From: Bacillus sp. (in: firmicutes)
GTDB taxonomy: Bacteria; Bacillota; Bacilli; Bacillales; Cytobacillaceae
Length of the DNA stretch: 5,252 nucleotides
NCBI GenBank assembly: GCA_003457145.1
Contig: DMSR01000113.1
Coordinates: forward strand, 1 to 5,252
Direction: 5' to 3'
Shown: positions 1 to 5,252 of the stretch, in pieces
Position numbering within the stretch: position 1 is the stretch's first letter
Layout of the letters: every line of letters starts with the position of its first letter
The notes under the pieces: generated by a model
What the model was told of the DNA's origin: nothing
Seen by the model: only the letters and a program-made list of their open reading frames with translations
Database searches by the model: none
Translations under genes and position numbers: made by a program

Positions 1-815
1 TAGATGGTTTTAAAACTGTAGAAAAAACGGTAGAAGGCTACAGTGAGACAGATTTTGGTCCGGCTCAGCTTAATCTGCAAAAAAAAGATGAAAACTTTAA
101 AAAGCTTCCAGGAAAAAGAATAACAGAAAACGAAGCTATAAAGATTGCAAGGAAATATGCATCCCTAGGAAATGTGGGTGATGTCAAGGTAGCTGAAAGT
201 GGTAAAGGTTCGGACTATGGGTTTTTCAGTGTCTCTATTAGAGATGAAAAGACAAATCTGGAAGCGAGTATGGACATAACTAAAAAAGGCGGATATCCAA
301 TCTGGTTCCTGCTTGCCAGGGATGTGCCGAAACAGAACATTAGTCTTAATGAGGCCTCAAACAAGGCAATTGCGTTTCTGAAAGAAAATAAATTTGAGAG
401 CTTGAACCTGTTCGAAAGTGCTCAATATGATAATATTGGAGTCTTCACCTTCATTGGGAACCAGGATGGAGTCAAAATATACCCTGATGATATAAAGATG
501 AAAGTAGCGTTGGATAATGGCAATATTATCGGGTTTTCAGCCGATGATTATTTGAAGTCTCATAAAACGAGAGAGATTCCAGAGCCTGCTATTACTATTG
601 AAGAGGCAAAAACTAAAATAAACCCAAATTTGAATGTGATGGACCAGAGCAAGGCAGTTATTATGAATGATTTGAATGAAGAGGTGCTGTGCTACGAATT
701 CTTAGGAGTTCTAGGTAATGATACCTTCAGGATTTACATCAATGCAGAGGATGGAACTGAAGAAAAAGTCGAGAAATTGCATAATGCAGAACGAACATAC
801 GAAGATGTTGTCTAG
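1..815 (+). CDS. ypeB: YpeB, spore germination/SleB partner protein (C-terminal part, 5' end outside window)
   Basis: The gene enters from upstream; the first complete codon is at 3 and the open frame gives 270 residues before TAG at 813-815. The full B. subtilis protein is about 450 residues, so the N-terminal signal/membrane part is not visible. Three PepSY-like repeats can be seen, each starting with an 'IT/S-x-x-E-A' helix: fragment residues about 40-104 (ITENEA, ending in the GGYPIWFL segment), 113-187 (ISLNEA, with the DGVKIYPDDIKMKVALDNG segment typical of YpeB) and 197-260 (ITIEEA). From the family: YpeB is made in the forespore with the cortex-lytic enzyme SleB, the two depend on each other for stability in the dormant spore, and PepSY domains often restrain peptidases or hydrolases. 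sleB would be expected just upstream, outside the window. The in-frame GTG at 174 lies inside the second conserved stretch and is not a start. Identification is by recalled family sequence features, not by a search. Confidence 0.93.
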   Translation, partial: DGFKTVEKTVEGYSETDFGPAQLNLQKKDENFKKLPGKRITENEAIKIARKYASLGNVGDVKVAESGKGSDYGFFSVSIRDEKTNLEASMDITKKGGYPIWFLLARDVPKQNISLNEASNKAIAFLKENKFESLNLFESAQYDNIGVFTFIGNQDGVKIYPDDIKMKVALDNGNIIGFSADDYLKSHKTREIPEPAITIEEAKTKINPNLNVMDQSKAVIMNDLNEEVLCYEFLGVLGNDTFRIYINAEDGTEEKVEKLHNAERTYEDVV

Positions 816-843
816 GGAAAAGCCGAGTGCTTTTCCTTTTTTT
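816..843 (+). terminator. Intrinsic terminator after ypeB
   Basis: An 8-bp perfect stem (GGAAAAGC at 816-823 paired with GCTTTTCC at 829-836) with loop CGAGT is followed directly by seven Ts (837-843). It begins one base after the ypeB stop codon, so it closes the sporulation-specific sleB-ypeB transcript and separates it from ypfA. Confidence 0.92.
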
Positions 844-888
844 ATTTCAGTGATTACTCGGGTTTTGCTGAAGCTATCGCTTTTCCTA

Positions 889-918
889 TTGCACCAGATA
901 TCCCCATCGTGTCATAAT
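889..918 (+). promoter_or_regulatory. Weak candidate sigma-A promoter for ypfA
   Basis: CATAAT at 913-918 matches five of six bases of the -10 consensus. TTGCAC at 889-894, 18 bases upstream, keeps only the TTG of the -35 consensus. A start near 925 would give a leader of about 40 bases before the ypfA ATG. The support is the terminator upstream, which implies that ypfA needs its own promoter, plus this modest match; no stronger pair was found in 844-950. Confidence 0.28.
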
Positions 919-964
919 AATGGCATAAATTATTTGGGAAATTGTGTGAGGAAGAGGGCTATCT

Positions 965-1624
965 ATGATCAAGATTGGTGACATTATAATTTTGGAGTAT
1001 AAATACTCAGATAATTTCGAGCAATATAAATGCAAGCTCGTCGAGCGAAGTGGAAATGACCTTTATATTGATTATCCTATAAACACAAGCACGAACCGAA
1101 CGGTTTTTCTTCTGGAAGGGACCCCTTTGAAGGCGGTCTTCGCAACAGATACGGGTTCGCATTATTACTTCGACACAGAGGTTAAGGGCAGGGTAAAGAT
1201 GAAAATCCCTATGGTGGTCCTTTCTTATCCAGGAAATGAGCATCTTATTAAAATTCAACGCAGGCAATATGTTCGCGTCGAAACTTCTGTCGATGTTGCT
1301 GTTTCATCAAGCAAAGGTGAATTCCCTCCATTTACGACTGTTACTGATGATATCAGCGCAGGAGGAACGGCATTGATCGCAGGCAAGGACAGTGGTATGA
1401 AACCAGGTATGGAAATTGAAAGCTGGTTTGTGCTTCCTATGCAGAATGGTGAATATGAATATAGGAAATTCCATGGCAGAGTTGTTAGAATTATAGAACG
1501 CCCGGGCCAGATGAACAAAGTTTCTGTAGAGTTTGTGAAACCAACTGGACCTGATAGGCAGCTTTTGATAAGGTTTTGTTTTGAAAGACAGCTGGCGATG
1601 AAGAAAAAGGGCTTGCCTCTCTAA
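965..1624 (+). CDS. ypfA: YpfA/MotI (DgrA), YcgR-like PilZ-domain c-di-GMP receptor, flagellar brake
   Basis: The 219-residue protein is close to the B. subtilis length (about 217). Residues 1-90 look like the YcgR-type N-terminal beta domain and about 95-205 like a PilZ domain. Both c-di-GMP-binding motifs are intact: RxxxR as R100-Q-Y-V-R104 inside QRRQYVRVE, and DxSxxG as D129-I-S131-A-G-G134. From the family: when c-di-GMP is bound, MotI (YpfA, DgrA) contacts the stator protein MotA and disengages it from the rotor, stopping the flagellum. The protein is cytosolic, and no signal or membrane segment is seen. The ATG start is preceded by GAGGG at 954-958, six bases away, with a further GAGG at 948-951. 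It is flanked upstream by the ypeB terminator and downstream by ypfB after a 69-base gap. It appears functional, with no broken motifs. Confidence 0.93.
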   Translation: MIKIGDIIILEYKYSDNFEQYKCKLVERSGNDLYIDYPINTSTNRTVFLLEGTPLKAVFATDTGSHYYFDTEVKGRVKMKIPMVVLSYPGNEHLIKIQRRQYVRVETSVDVAVSSSKGEFPPFTTVTDDISAGGTALIAGKDSGMKPGMEIESWFVLPMQNGEYEYRKFHGRVVRIIERPGQMNKVSVEFVKPTGPDRQLLIRFCFERQLAMKKKGLPL

Positions 1625-1660
1625 ATCAAGAATAAATATTTACTGTTGCTCCGATAATAA

Positions 1661-1678
1661 TAACAAATTAATTTGTTA
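1661..1678. repeat. Perfect 18-bp palindrome just upstream of ypfB
   Basis: TAACAAATT at 1661-1669 is followed directly by its exact reverse complement AATTTGTTA at 1670-1678. It ends two bases before the ypfB Shine-Dalgarno (1681-1685). As DNA it looks like an operator for a dimeric regulator; as RNA it could form a 7-bp, AU-rich hairpin with a UUAA loop that would be weak. No regulator is recognised, and AT-rich intergenic DNA yields such palindromes more easily than average DNA. Confidence 0.5.
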
Positions 1679-1693
1679 ACAGGAGTAAATTTC

Positions 1694-1876
1694 ATGAAAA
1701 CTTTTGAAAGAATCCTAATAAAAGTCGCGGTTATCCAATTTGTTTTTTTGGTCATTGCACAGCTGTTTTTCCATGAGTTCAATGCTTTTCCAGAACTTAA
1801 ACAAATAACTCAATATGAAGGTGTAACAGACAATAATCATTCCGAGGTTCTCGAAACGATCAGAATCAGTGAGTAA
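1694..1876 (+). CDS. ypfB: YpfB, small single-pass membrane protein (DUF5359-type)
   Basis: This 60-residue protein of unknown function is placed by position (between ypfA and cmk) and by architecture. It has a short charged N-terminus (MKTFER), one hydrophobic segment at about residues 7-26 (rich in I, L, V and F), then a polar tail that includes FPELKQITQYEG. That tail resembles what I recall of Bacillus YpfB. The start at ATG 1694 was chosen because AGGAG at 1681-1685 lies 8 bases upstream. The upstream in-frame TTG at 1673 would put the ribosome binding site inside the gene and lies within a palindrome. Its stop codon overlaps the first bases of the terminator stem, so the gene ends its transcript. 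It probably shares a message with ypfA, since there is no terminator in the 69-base gap. The tail is predicted to be outside or inside with no clear rule favouring either; function is not known. Confidence 0.8.
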   Translation: MKTFERILIKVAVIQFVFLVIAQLFFHEFNAFPELKQITQYEGVTDNNHSEVLETIRISE

Positions 1877-1901
1877 GCAGGTTCGCCTGCTTTCTTTTTT
1901 T
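1875..1901 (+). terminator. UUCG-tetraloop intrinsic terminator after ypfB
   Basis: AAGCAGG at 1875-1881 pairs with CCTGCTT at 1886-1892 around the stable loop TTCG (1882-1885). A T-rich run follows, continuing to 1901 with one C. The first two stem bases are the last two of the ypfB TAA stop codon. It separates the ypfA-ypfB unit from cmk. Confidence 0.92.
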
Positions 1902-2128
1902 GCCTCTTTTAATTATTTTAAGATTTTTTAAGCAAAGGAGTCTGGCGAAGTCAGTGTATTCCTCATTTATGAACATTCTGTGAGTTGGGTCAACGAATCT
2001 AGAAAAAAATCATGGCGCATGAGCATAATCACTGGATAGGAATGAAAAGTAAGGATAACGGGGACTTCAAATCAAATAAGTTTGTTCAATAAAAAATGAA
2101 ATGATTAAAGAGGAATAAATAAATTTTG

Positions 2129-2137
2129 TGTTAAAAT
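2129..2137 (+). promoter_or_regulatory. Candidate extended -10 promoter element for cmk
   Basis: TGTTAAAAT places TG one base before TAAAAT (five of six bases of TATAAT), the arrangement of an extended -10 element that can work without a good -35. Nothing resembling TTGACA lies 16-18 bases upstream. A start about 7 bases downstream would give a leader of roughly 35-40 bases before the cmk ATG at 2182. In such an AT-rich stretch the match may be chance. Confidence 0.3.
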
Positions 2138-2171
2138 AAAGAATGAAAAATGTAACAACAAGGAGCGTATC

Positions 2172-2177
2172 AGGAGG
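2172..2177 (+). promoter_or_regulatory. Ribosome binding site fixing the cmk start
   Basis: AGGAGG lies 4 bases before ATG 2182 and decides between that codon and the in-frame ATG at 2143, which would add 13 residues not found in the family. A second AAGGAG at 2159-2164 also favours translation starting downstream rather than at 2143. Confidence 0.8.
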
Positions 2178-2181
2178 AAAT

Positions 2182-2856
2182 ATGAGTAAACGAATTTCAA
2201 TCGCAATAGATGGTCCTGCAGCAGCGGGAAAAAGTACAGTTGCCAAGATTGTTGCAGAAAAACTGACTTATATATATATCGACACCGGAGCAATGTACCG
2301 TGCCCTTACATACAAGGCAATAAGGGAGGGAAAGGATTTAAATGATGAAGAGGAAATGATTAGCCTGTTGAATGGTACAAGCATTGAGCTTATGCCAGGA
2401 GAAGCAGGGCAAAAGGTATTGCTCGACGGTACCGAAATCACTGTGGAAATCAGGACAGGGGCAGTTACTAATCAAGTGTCATTTGTAGCTGTGCATGAAA
2501 AAGTAAGGAAGGAAATGGTGAAACGGCAACAGATGTTTGCAATAGACGGTGGAGTCGTTATGGATGGAAGGGATATCGGGACCCACGTCCTTCCAAATGC
2601 TGAGGTTAAAGTCTTCCTTCTTGCCAGTGTTGATGAGAGAGCACAGCGCAGACATGCGGAAAATATTCAAAAGGGATTTCCTTCCGATCTTGAACAGCTG
2701 AAAGCAGAGATTTCTGCAAGGGATAAGATTGATTCTGAGCGAGAAATTGCTCCGTTGATGAAGGCTGATGATGCAATCGTGATTGATACCACGTCTTTAT
2801 CTATTGCAGATGTCGTAGAAAAAATAATGGAATTGGCCCATGAAAGGATTGGGTGA
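2182..2856 (+). CDS. cmk: Cytidylate kinase (CMP/dCMP kinase)
   Basis: It transfers the gamma phosphate of ATP to CMP or dCMP to give CDP/dCDP, for nucleic acid and phospholipid precursor supply in the cytosol. The 224 residues match the usual bacterial length. Visible features: P-loop G11-PAAAGKST-19; the DTGAMYR segment at 34-40; S100, R109, R130 and D131 in positions equivalent to the CMP-contacting S101, R110, R131 and D132 of E. coli; the [11 protein letters not shown] segment from 128; an arginine-rich lid at about 150-160 (R153, R156, R157); and D184/R187 in RDKIDSERE, equivalent to E. coli D185/R188. No key residue is missing. The start is ATG 2182, preceded by AGGAGG. The last codons overlap the start of plsC by four bases, so the two genes are translationally coupled. 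Confidence 0.97.
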   Translation: MSKRISIAIDGPAAAGKSTVAKIVAEKLTYIYIDTGAMYRALTYKAIREGKDLNDEEEMISLLNGTSIELMPGEAGQKVLLDGTEITVEIRTGAVTNQVSFVAVHEKVRKEMVKRQQMFAIDGGVVMDGRDIGTHVLPNAEVKVFLLASVDERAQRRHAENIQKGFPSDLEQLKAEISARDKIDSEREIAPLMKADDAIVIDTTSLSIADVVEKIMELAHERIG

Positions 2857-3440
2857 AATTGACGTTTTATTCTTTTGCAAAATCATTAGTTAATTTAGCG
2901 TTAAAACCAGTTTATAGAATCGAGGTCATCGGCAAAGAGAACATTCCTTCAGAAGGTGGCGTTCTTCTTTGTGCTAACCATATTAATAACATGGATCCTC
3001 TGGCTGTTGGGATTACGTCAGTCCGTCCCGTACATTTTATGGCAAAGGATGAGCTCTTTTCAGTGCCGGTCATCGGGACCATTGTAAGAAATGTTAATGC
3101 GTTTCCTGTTAAAAGGGGCATGAGTGACAGGGAAGCATTGCGAAAAGGTCTGGCTGTTTTAAAAGAAGGACATGTTTTAGGATTGTTTCCAGAGGGAACA
3201 AGAAGCAAGACAGGTGAAATTGGCAAGGGACAGGCTGGTGCGGGCTTTTTCGCCCTGAGATCTGATGCTCATATTGTCCCCTGTGCTATAATCGGCCCAT
3301 ATAAAGCATTTGGGAAATTGAAGGTTGTTTACGGGAAGCCGATCGAAATGGAATCTGTCAGGGAAAATAAAATGAATGCTGAACAGACAACTGATATAAT
3401 AATGAATGAAATCCAAAAGCTGATCACCCAATATAAGTGA
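2853..3440 (+). CDS. plsC: 1-acyl-sn-glycerol-3-phosphate acyltransferase (PlsC/LPLAT family)
   Basis: It acylates lysophosphatidic acid to phosphatidic acid at the inner face of the membrane, the second acylation of phospholipid synthesis. The 195 residues carry the family blocks in order: NHxxxxDP with catalytic H43 and D48 (NHINNMDP, residues 42-49), block II around 82-89 (NAFPVKRG), block III FPEGTRS at 112-118, and the IVP segment of block IV at 141-143. The N-terminal 20 residues are moderately hydrophobic, consistent with peripheral membrane attachment. The GTG start at 2853 overlaps the cmk stop (GTGA), with AAAGGA at 2843-2848 upstream. TTG at 2859 is an alternative, two codons shorter, with a more usual spacing. 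From memory, B. subtilis has its plsC elsewhere, while several other Bacillaceae have it here. Substrate preference (acyl-CoA, acyl-ACP or acyl phosphate-derived) cannot be read from the sequence. Confidence 0.92.
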   Translation: MKLTFYSFAKSLVNLALKPVYRIEVIGKENIPSEGGVLLCANHINNMDPLAVGITSVRPVHFMAKDELFSVPVIGTIVRNVNAFPVKRGMSDREALRKGLAVLKEGHVLGLFPEGTRSKTGEIGKGQAGAGFFALRSDAHIVPCAIIGPYKAFGKLKVVYGKPIEMESVRENKMNAEQTTDIIMNEIQKLITQYK

Positions 3441-3538
3441 TGTTTCTTGCTTGACAAAATTGCCTGTTTGTAAGAAGTTATTAAGAAGAGATATTTTTTA
3501 GAATTTTCACTTAGTAGTTAAATTATAGGGTTTTTAAA

Positions 3539-3554
3539 GTGGTGCAGACACCAC
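3539..3554 (+). promoter_or_regulatory. Small hairpin / inverted repeat in the rpsA upstream region
   Basis: GTGGTG (3539-3544) and CACCAC (3549-3554) form a perfect 6-bp stem around CAGA. No T-tract follows, so it is not a terminator. It lies exactly where a -35 box would fall for the TATAAT at 3562-3567, and 33 bases before the Shine-Dalgarno. It could be an operator overlapping the promoter, or a leader RNA hairpin if transcription starts further upstream. No known leader family was recognised. Confidence 0.45.
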
Positions 3555-3561
3555 AAAAGCA

Positions 3562-3567
3562 TATAAT
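3562..3567 (+). promoter_or_regulatory. Perfect TATAAT, candidate -10 box for rpsA
   Basis: TATAAT matches the sigma-A -10 consensus completely and would give a leader of about 27 bases. The expected -35 position (3539-3544, GTGGTG) does not resemble TTGACA, and there is no upstream TG for an extended -10. A perfect TTGACA exists at 3451-3456, but it is too far away to pair with this box and has no good -10 of its own. There is no clear terminator between plsC and rpsA, so read-through from cmk-plsC is also likely. Confidence 0.3.
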
Positions 3568-3600
3568 TTTACAGCAGTCATGGATTAAGGAGGAGTACAT

Positions 3601-3825
3601 ATGTCAGAAGATATGAATCAAATTGAGGTAAGAAGCTTTACAGCAGGGGACCGCGTAAAAGGACAGGTTACTAAAGTTGAAGAGAAGCAGGTCCTTGTTG
3701 ATATTGAGGGCAGCAAGCTTGATGGCATCATTCCAATCAGTGAATTATCAGGCCTCCATGTAGAGAAGGCAGAAGATGAAGTTGCTGTGGGCGATGAATT
3801 GGAGCTTGAGGTCCAGAAGGTTTAA
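3601..3825 (+). CDS. Truncated N-terminal S1-domain fragment (74 residues) upstream of the nonsense codon
   Basis: This is what would be translated from the strong ribosome binding site if TAA 3823 is real. The fragment has most of S1 domain 1 (GDRVKGQVTKVEEKQVLVDI through the LDGIIPISEL strand-loop), but the chain ends just before the last beta strand (ALILSKR). The five-stranded barrel would therefore be incomplete and probably unstable. Compare the full-span entry at 3601-4740 for the gene as a whole. Confidence 0.6.
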   Translation: MSEDMNQIEVRSFTAGDRVKGQVTKVEEKQVLVDIEGSKLDGIIPISELSGLHVEKAEDEVAVGDELELEVQKV

Positions 3826-3834
3826 GAAGAGGCT

Positions 3835-4740
3835 TTGATCCTATCCAAAAGAAAAGTAGATGCAGAAAAAGCTTGGGAAGAGCTTAAAGTGAAATTCGAA
3901 AGCGGTGAGGTTTTCGAAGCAGAGGTGAAGGATGTTGTCAAAGGCGGCCTAGTAGTAGACTTAGGTGTTCGCGGCTTCGTTCCTGCATCACTGGTTGAAT
4001 CCCACTTTGTAGAGGACTTTTCTGATTATAAAGGAAGAAAACTCAGCTTTAAAATAGTTGAGCTTGAACAGGATAAAAACCGCCTGATTCTTTCTCACCG
4101 TGCTGTTGTGGAACAGGAACAAGGCAAGAAGAAACAGGATTTACTTTCTGCAATCGAACCTGGCCAGGTGATTGAAGGCACTGTCCAAAGAATCACTGAT
4201 TTTGGCGCCTTTGTTGATATCGGCGGTGTAGACGGGCTTGTTCATATTTCCCAGCTTTCACATGAACACGTGGATAAACCATCTGACGTCGTTCAGGAAG
4301 GCCAGAAAGTGGAAGTGAAGGTACTGAGCGTTGACCGTGACAACGAGCGAATTTCATTGTCGATCAAAGAGACCCTGCCTGGGCCGTGGGCTGATATTGA
4401 AGAAAAGGCTCCTAAGGGAAGCATCCTTGAAGGAACAGTTAAGCGTCTTGTTTCTTATGGGGCATTTGTAGAGGTATTCCCGGGTGTCGAAGGACTTGTT
4501 CACATTTCTCAAATTTCTCATAAACATATTGGCACGCCGCATGAAGTCCTGCAAGAAGGGCAGAATGTTAAGGTGAAAGTACTTGAGGTAAATAAGTCTG
4601 ATCAAAGATTGTCACTTAGCATGAAGGAGTTTGAAGAGAGAGAGAGTAACGAAGCTTTCGATTACGAACTTCCTGAAGAATCAAAAGGTTTCAGTTTAGG
4701 TGATATGATCGGGGACAAGCTAAAGAATCTAAAACAGTAA
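3835..4740 (+). CDS. Downstream S1-domain segment of rpsA/ypfD (domains 2-4), possible restart product
   Basis: The frame continues open from the nonsense codon to TAA 4738-4740. TTG 3835 is the first possible start, but the only purine run before it (AAGAAGAGG) leaves a two-base spacing. GTG 3889, preceded by GGAAG about 8-9 bases upstream, is a better restart and would give 283 residues beginning just before domain 2. The three remaining S1 domains are intact, including the closely related third and fourth repeats ([20 protein letters not shown] versus [20 protein letters not shown]), both of the canonical RNA-binding S1 type. Whether any of this is made depends on reinitiation, so the restart product is inferred, not shown. 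Confidence 0.5.
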   Translation: MILSKRKVDAEKAWEELKVKFESGEVFEAEVKDVVKGGLVVDLGVRGFVPASLVESHFVEDFSDYKGRKLSFKIVELEQDKNRLILSHRAVVEQEQGKKKQDLLSAIEPGQVIEGTVQRITDFGAFVDIGGVDGLVHISQLSHEHVDKPSDVVQEGQKVEVKVLSVDRDNERISLSIKETLPGPWADIEEKAPKGSILEGTVKRLVSYGAFVEVFPGVEGLVHISQISHKHIGTPHEVLQEGQNVKVKVLEVNKSDQRLSLSMKEFEERESNEAFDYELPEESKGFSLGDMIGDKLKNLKQ

Positions 4741-4749
4741 TGGTGATGA

Positions 4750-5252
<503 letters not shown>

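Larger units (their letters stand above)
1902..2181. other. AT-rich intergenic region between ypfB and cmk
   Basis: These 280 bases hold no ORF that I can support. An AAAGGAG-like stretch near 1935-1941 is followed by only a 9-codon GTG frame with no recognisable peptide. A small imperfect palindrome (TCATG-GCG-CATGA, 2010-2022) is the only other symmetry noted. The region must carry the cmk promoter because a terminator precedes it. Its length is greater than a promoter alone needs, but I see no riboswitch-like or T-box-like structure. Confidence 0.6.
3601..4740 (+). pseudogene. rpsA: rpsA/ypfD, four-domain S1 RNA-binding protein gene interrupted by an in-frame TAA
   Basis: Read through the stop, the frame has 379 codons, close to the roughly 380 residues of B. 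subtilis YpfD, and encodes four S1 (OB-fold) repeats. By codon: domain 1 about 15-84, domain 2 about 102-167, domain 3 about 188-257 and domain 4 about 273-342. The C-terminal tail [17 protein letters not shown] is also typical. Codon 75 (3823-3825) is TAA between ...LELEVQKV and EEALILSKR, where the family has an acidic residue; GAA to TAA is a single change. Nothing else is damaged: there is no frameshift, no second stop and no loss of conserved residues. The ribosome binding site is excellent (AAGGAGG at 3587-3593, 7 bases before ATG). From the family: Firmicute YpfD is an S1-like RNA-binding protein but is dispensable in B. subtilis, so loss is tolerable. Alternatives are a sequencing error, stop read-through, or a functional split into two products. 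The single intact remainder suggests a recent event or an artefact. Confidence 0.85.

Noticed and set aside
718..981. 87-codon + strand ORF overlapping the ypeB end and the gap before ypfA
   Set aside because: It starts inside ypeB in another frame, crosses a strong terminator, has no ribosome binding site and shows no protein-like pattern.
1007..1518. Two minus-strand ORFs opposite ypfA
   Set aside because: They lie wholly antisense to a clearly conserved PilZ gene and have no start signals; they are shadows of the real gene.
2010..2022. TCATG-GCG-CATGA small inverted repeat
   Set aside because: Five-base arms are expected by chance in a window of this size and nothing nearby suggests a function.
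2143..2181. 13-residue N-terminal extension of cmk from ATG 2143
   Set aside because: The AGGAGG at 2172-2177 and the usual Cmk N-terminus (basic residues then [12 protein letters not shown]) place the start at 2182.
2912..3431. Two minus-strand ORFs opposite plsC
   Set aside because: plsC carries all its catalytic blocks on the + strand; the antisense frames show no family pattern or ribosome binding site.
3451..3456. Perfect TTGACA after plsC as a -35 box
   Set aside because: No acceptable -10 lies 16-18 bases downstream (sequence there is AGAAGTT-like); TAAGAA is only 14 bases away. Kept only as a note.
4180..4640. Similarity between two stretches of rpsA as a possible recent duplication
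   Set aside because: The similarity is that of S1 domains 3 and 4, normal tandem repeats of this family, with many synonymous and amino acid differences.

Overview
The window is an ordinary-looking chromosomal block from a low-GC Gram-positive endospore former of the family Bacillaceae. Gene content and order match the Bacillus subtilis ypeB-ypfA-ypfB-cmk-ypfD-fni neighbourhood. The strong AGGAGG-type ribosome binding sites, GTG starts and hairpin-plus-T-tract terminators fit the same group. A plsC-type acyltransferase gene sits between cmk and the S1 gene; I recall it as absent from this spot in B. subtilis but present in other Bacillus-like genera. All genes are on the + strand.

Layout. 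(1) 1-815: C-terminal 270 residues of YpeB, the spore partner of the germination lytic enzyme SleB, closed by a clear terminator at 816-843. (2) 965-1624: ypfA (motI/dgrA), a YcgR-like PilZ protein with both c-di-GMP-binding motifs, followed by the small membrane protein gene ypfB (1694-1876) and a UUCG-loop terminator (1875-1901). (3) 1902-2181: a 280-base AT-rich gap with only a weak promoter candidate. (4) cmk (2182-2856) and plsC (2853-3440) overlap by 4 bases and are surely co-translated. (5) 3441-3600: a leader region with a small hairpin and a perfect TATAAT, then the S1-domain gene rpsA/ypfD (3601-4740). (6) From 4753 to the window end: the first 166 codons of fni, type 2 isopentenyl-diphosphate isomerase.

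Two things stand out. First, the S1-domain gene is interrupted by one in-frame TAA (3823-3825) where the family has a glutamate codon. The frame is otherwise intact to 4740, so this is a point nonsense mutation (or a base-call error) cutting off the last strand of the first S1 domain. A restart at GTG 3889 could still give a protein with S1 domains 2-4. Second, inside the fni coding sequence there is a perfect 16-bp inverted repeat (4893-4908 / 4914-4929, 5-base loop) with A5 at one edge and T5 at the other. It looks like an intrinsic terminator in both directions, in the middle of a conserved coding segment.

Functionally the genes serve separate housekeeping roles: spore germination (ypeB), motility control by c-di-GMP (ypfA), CMP/dCMP phosphorylation (cmk), phosphatidic acid synthesis (plsC), RNA binding/translation (rpsA) and isoprenoid precursors (fni). 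I see no mobile element, CRISPR array, tRNA, rRNA or novel gene system.
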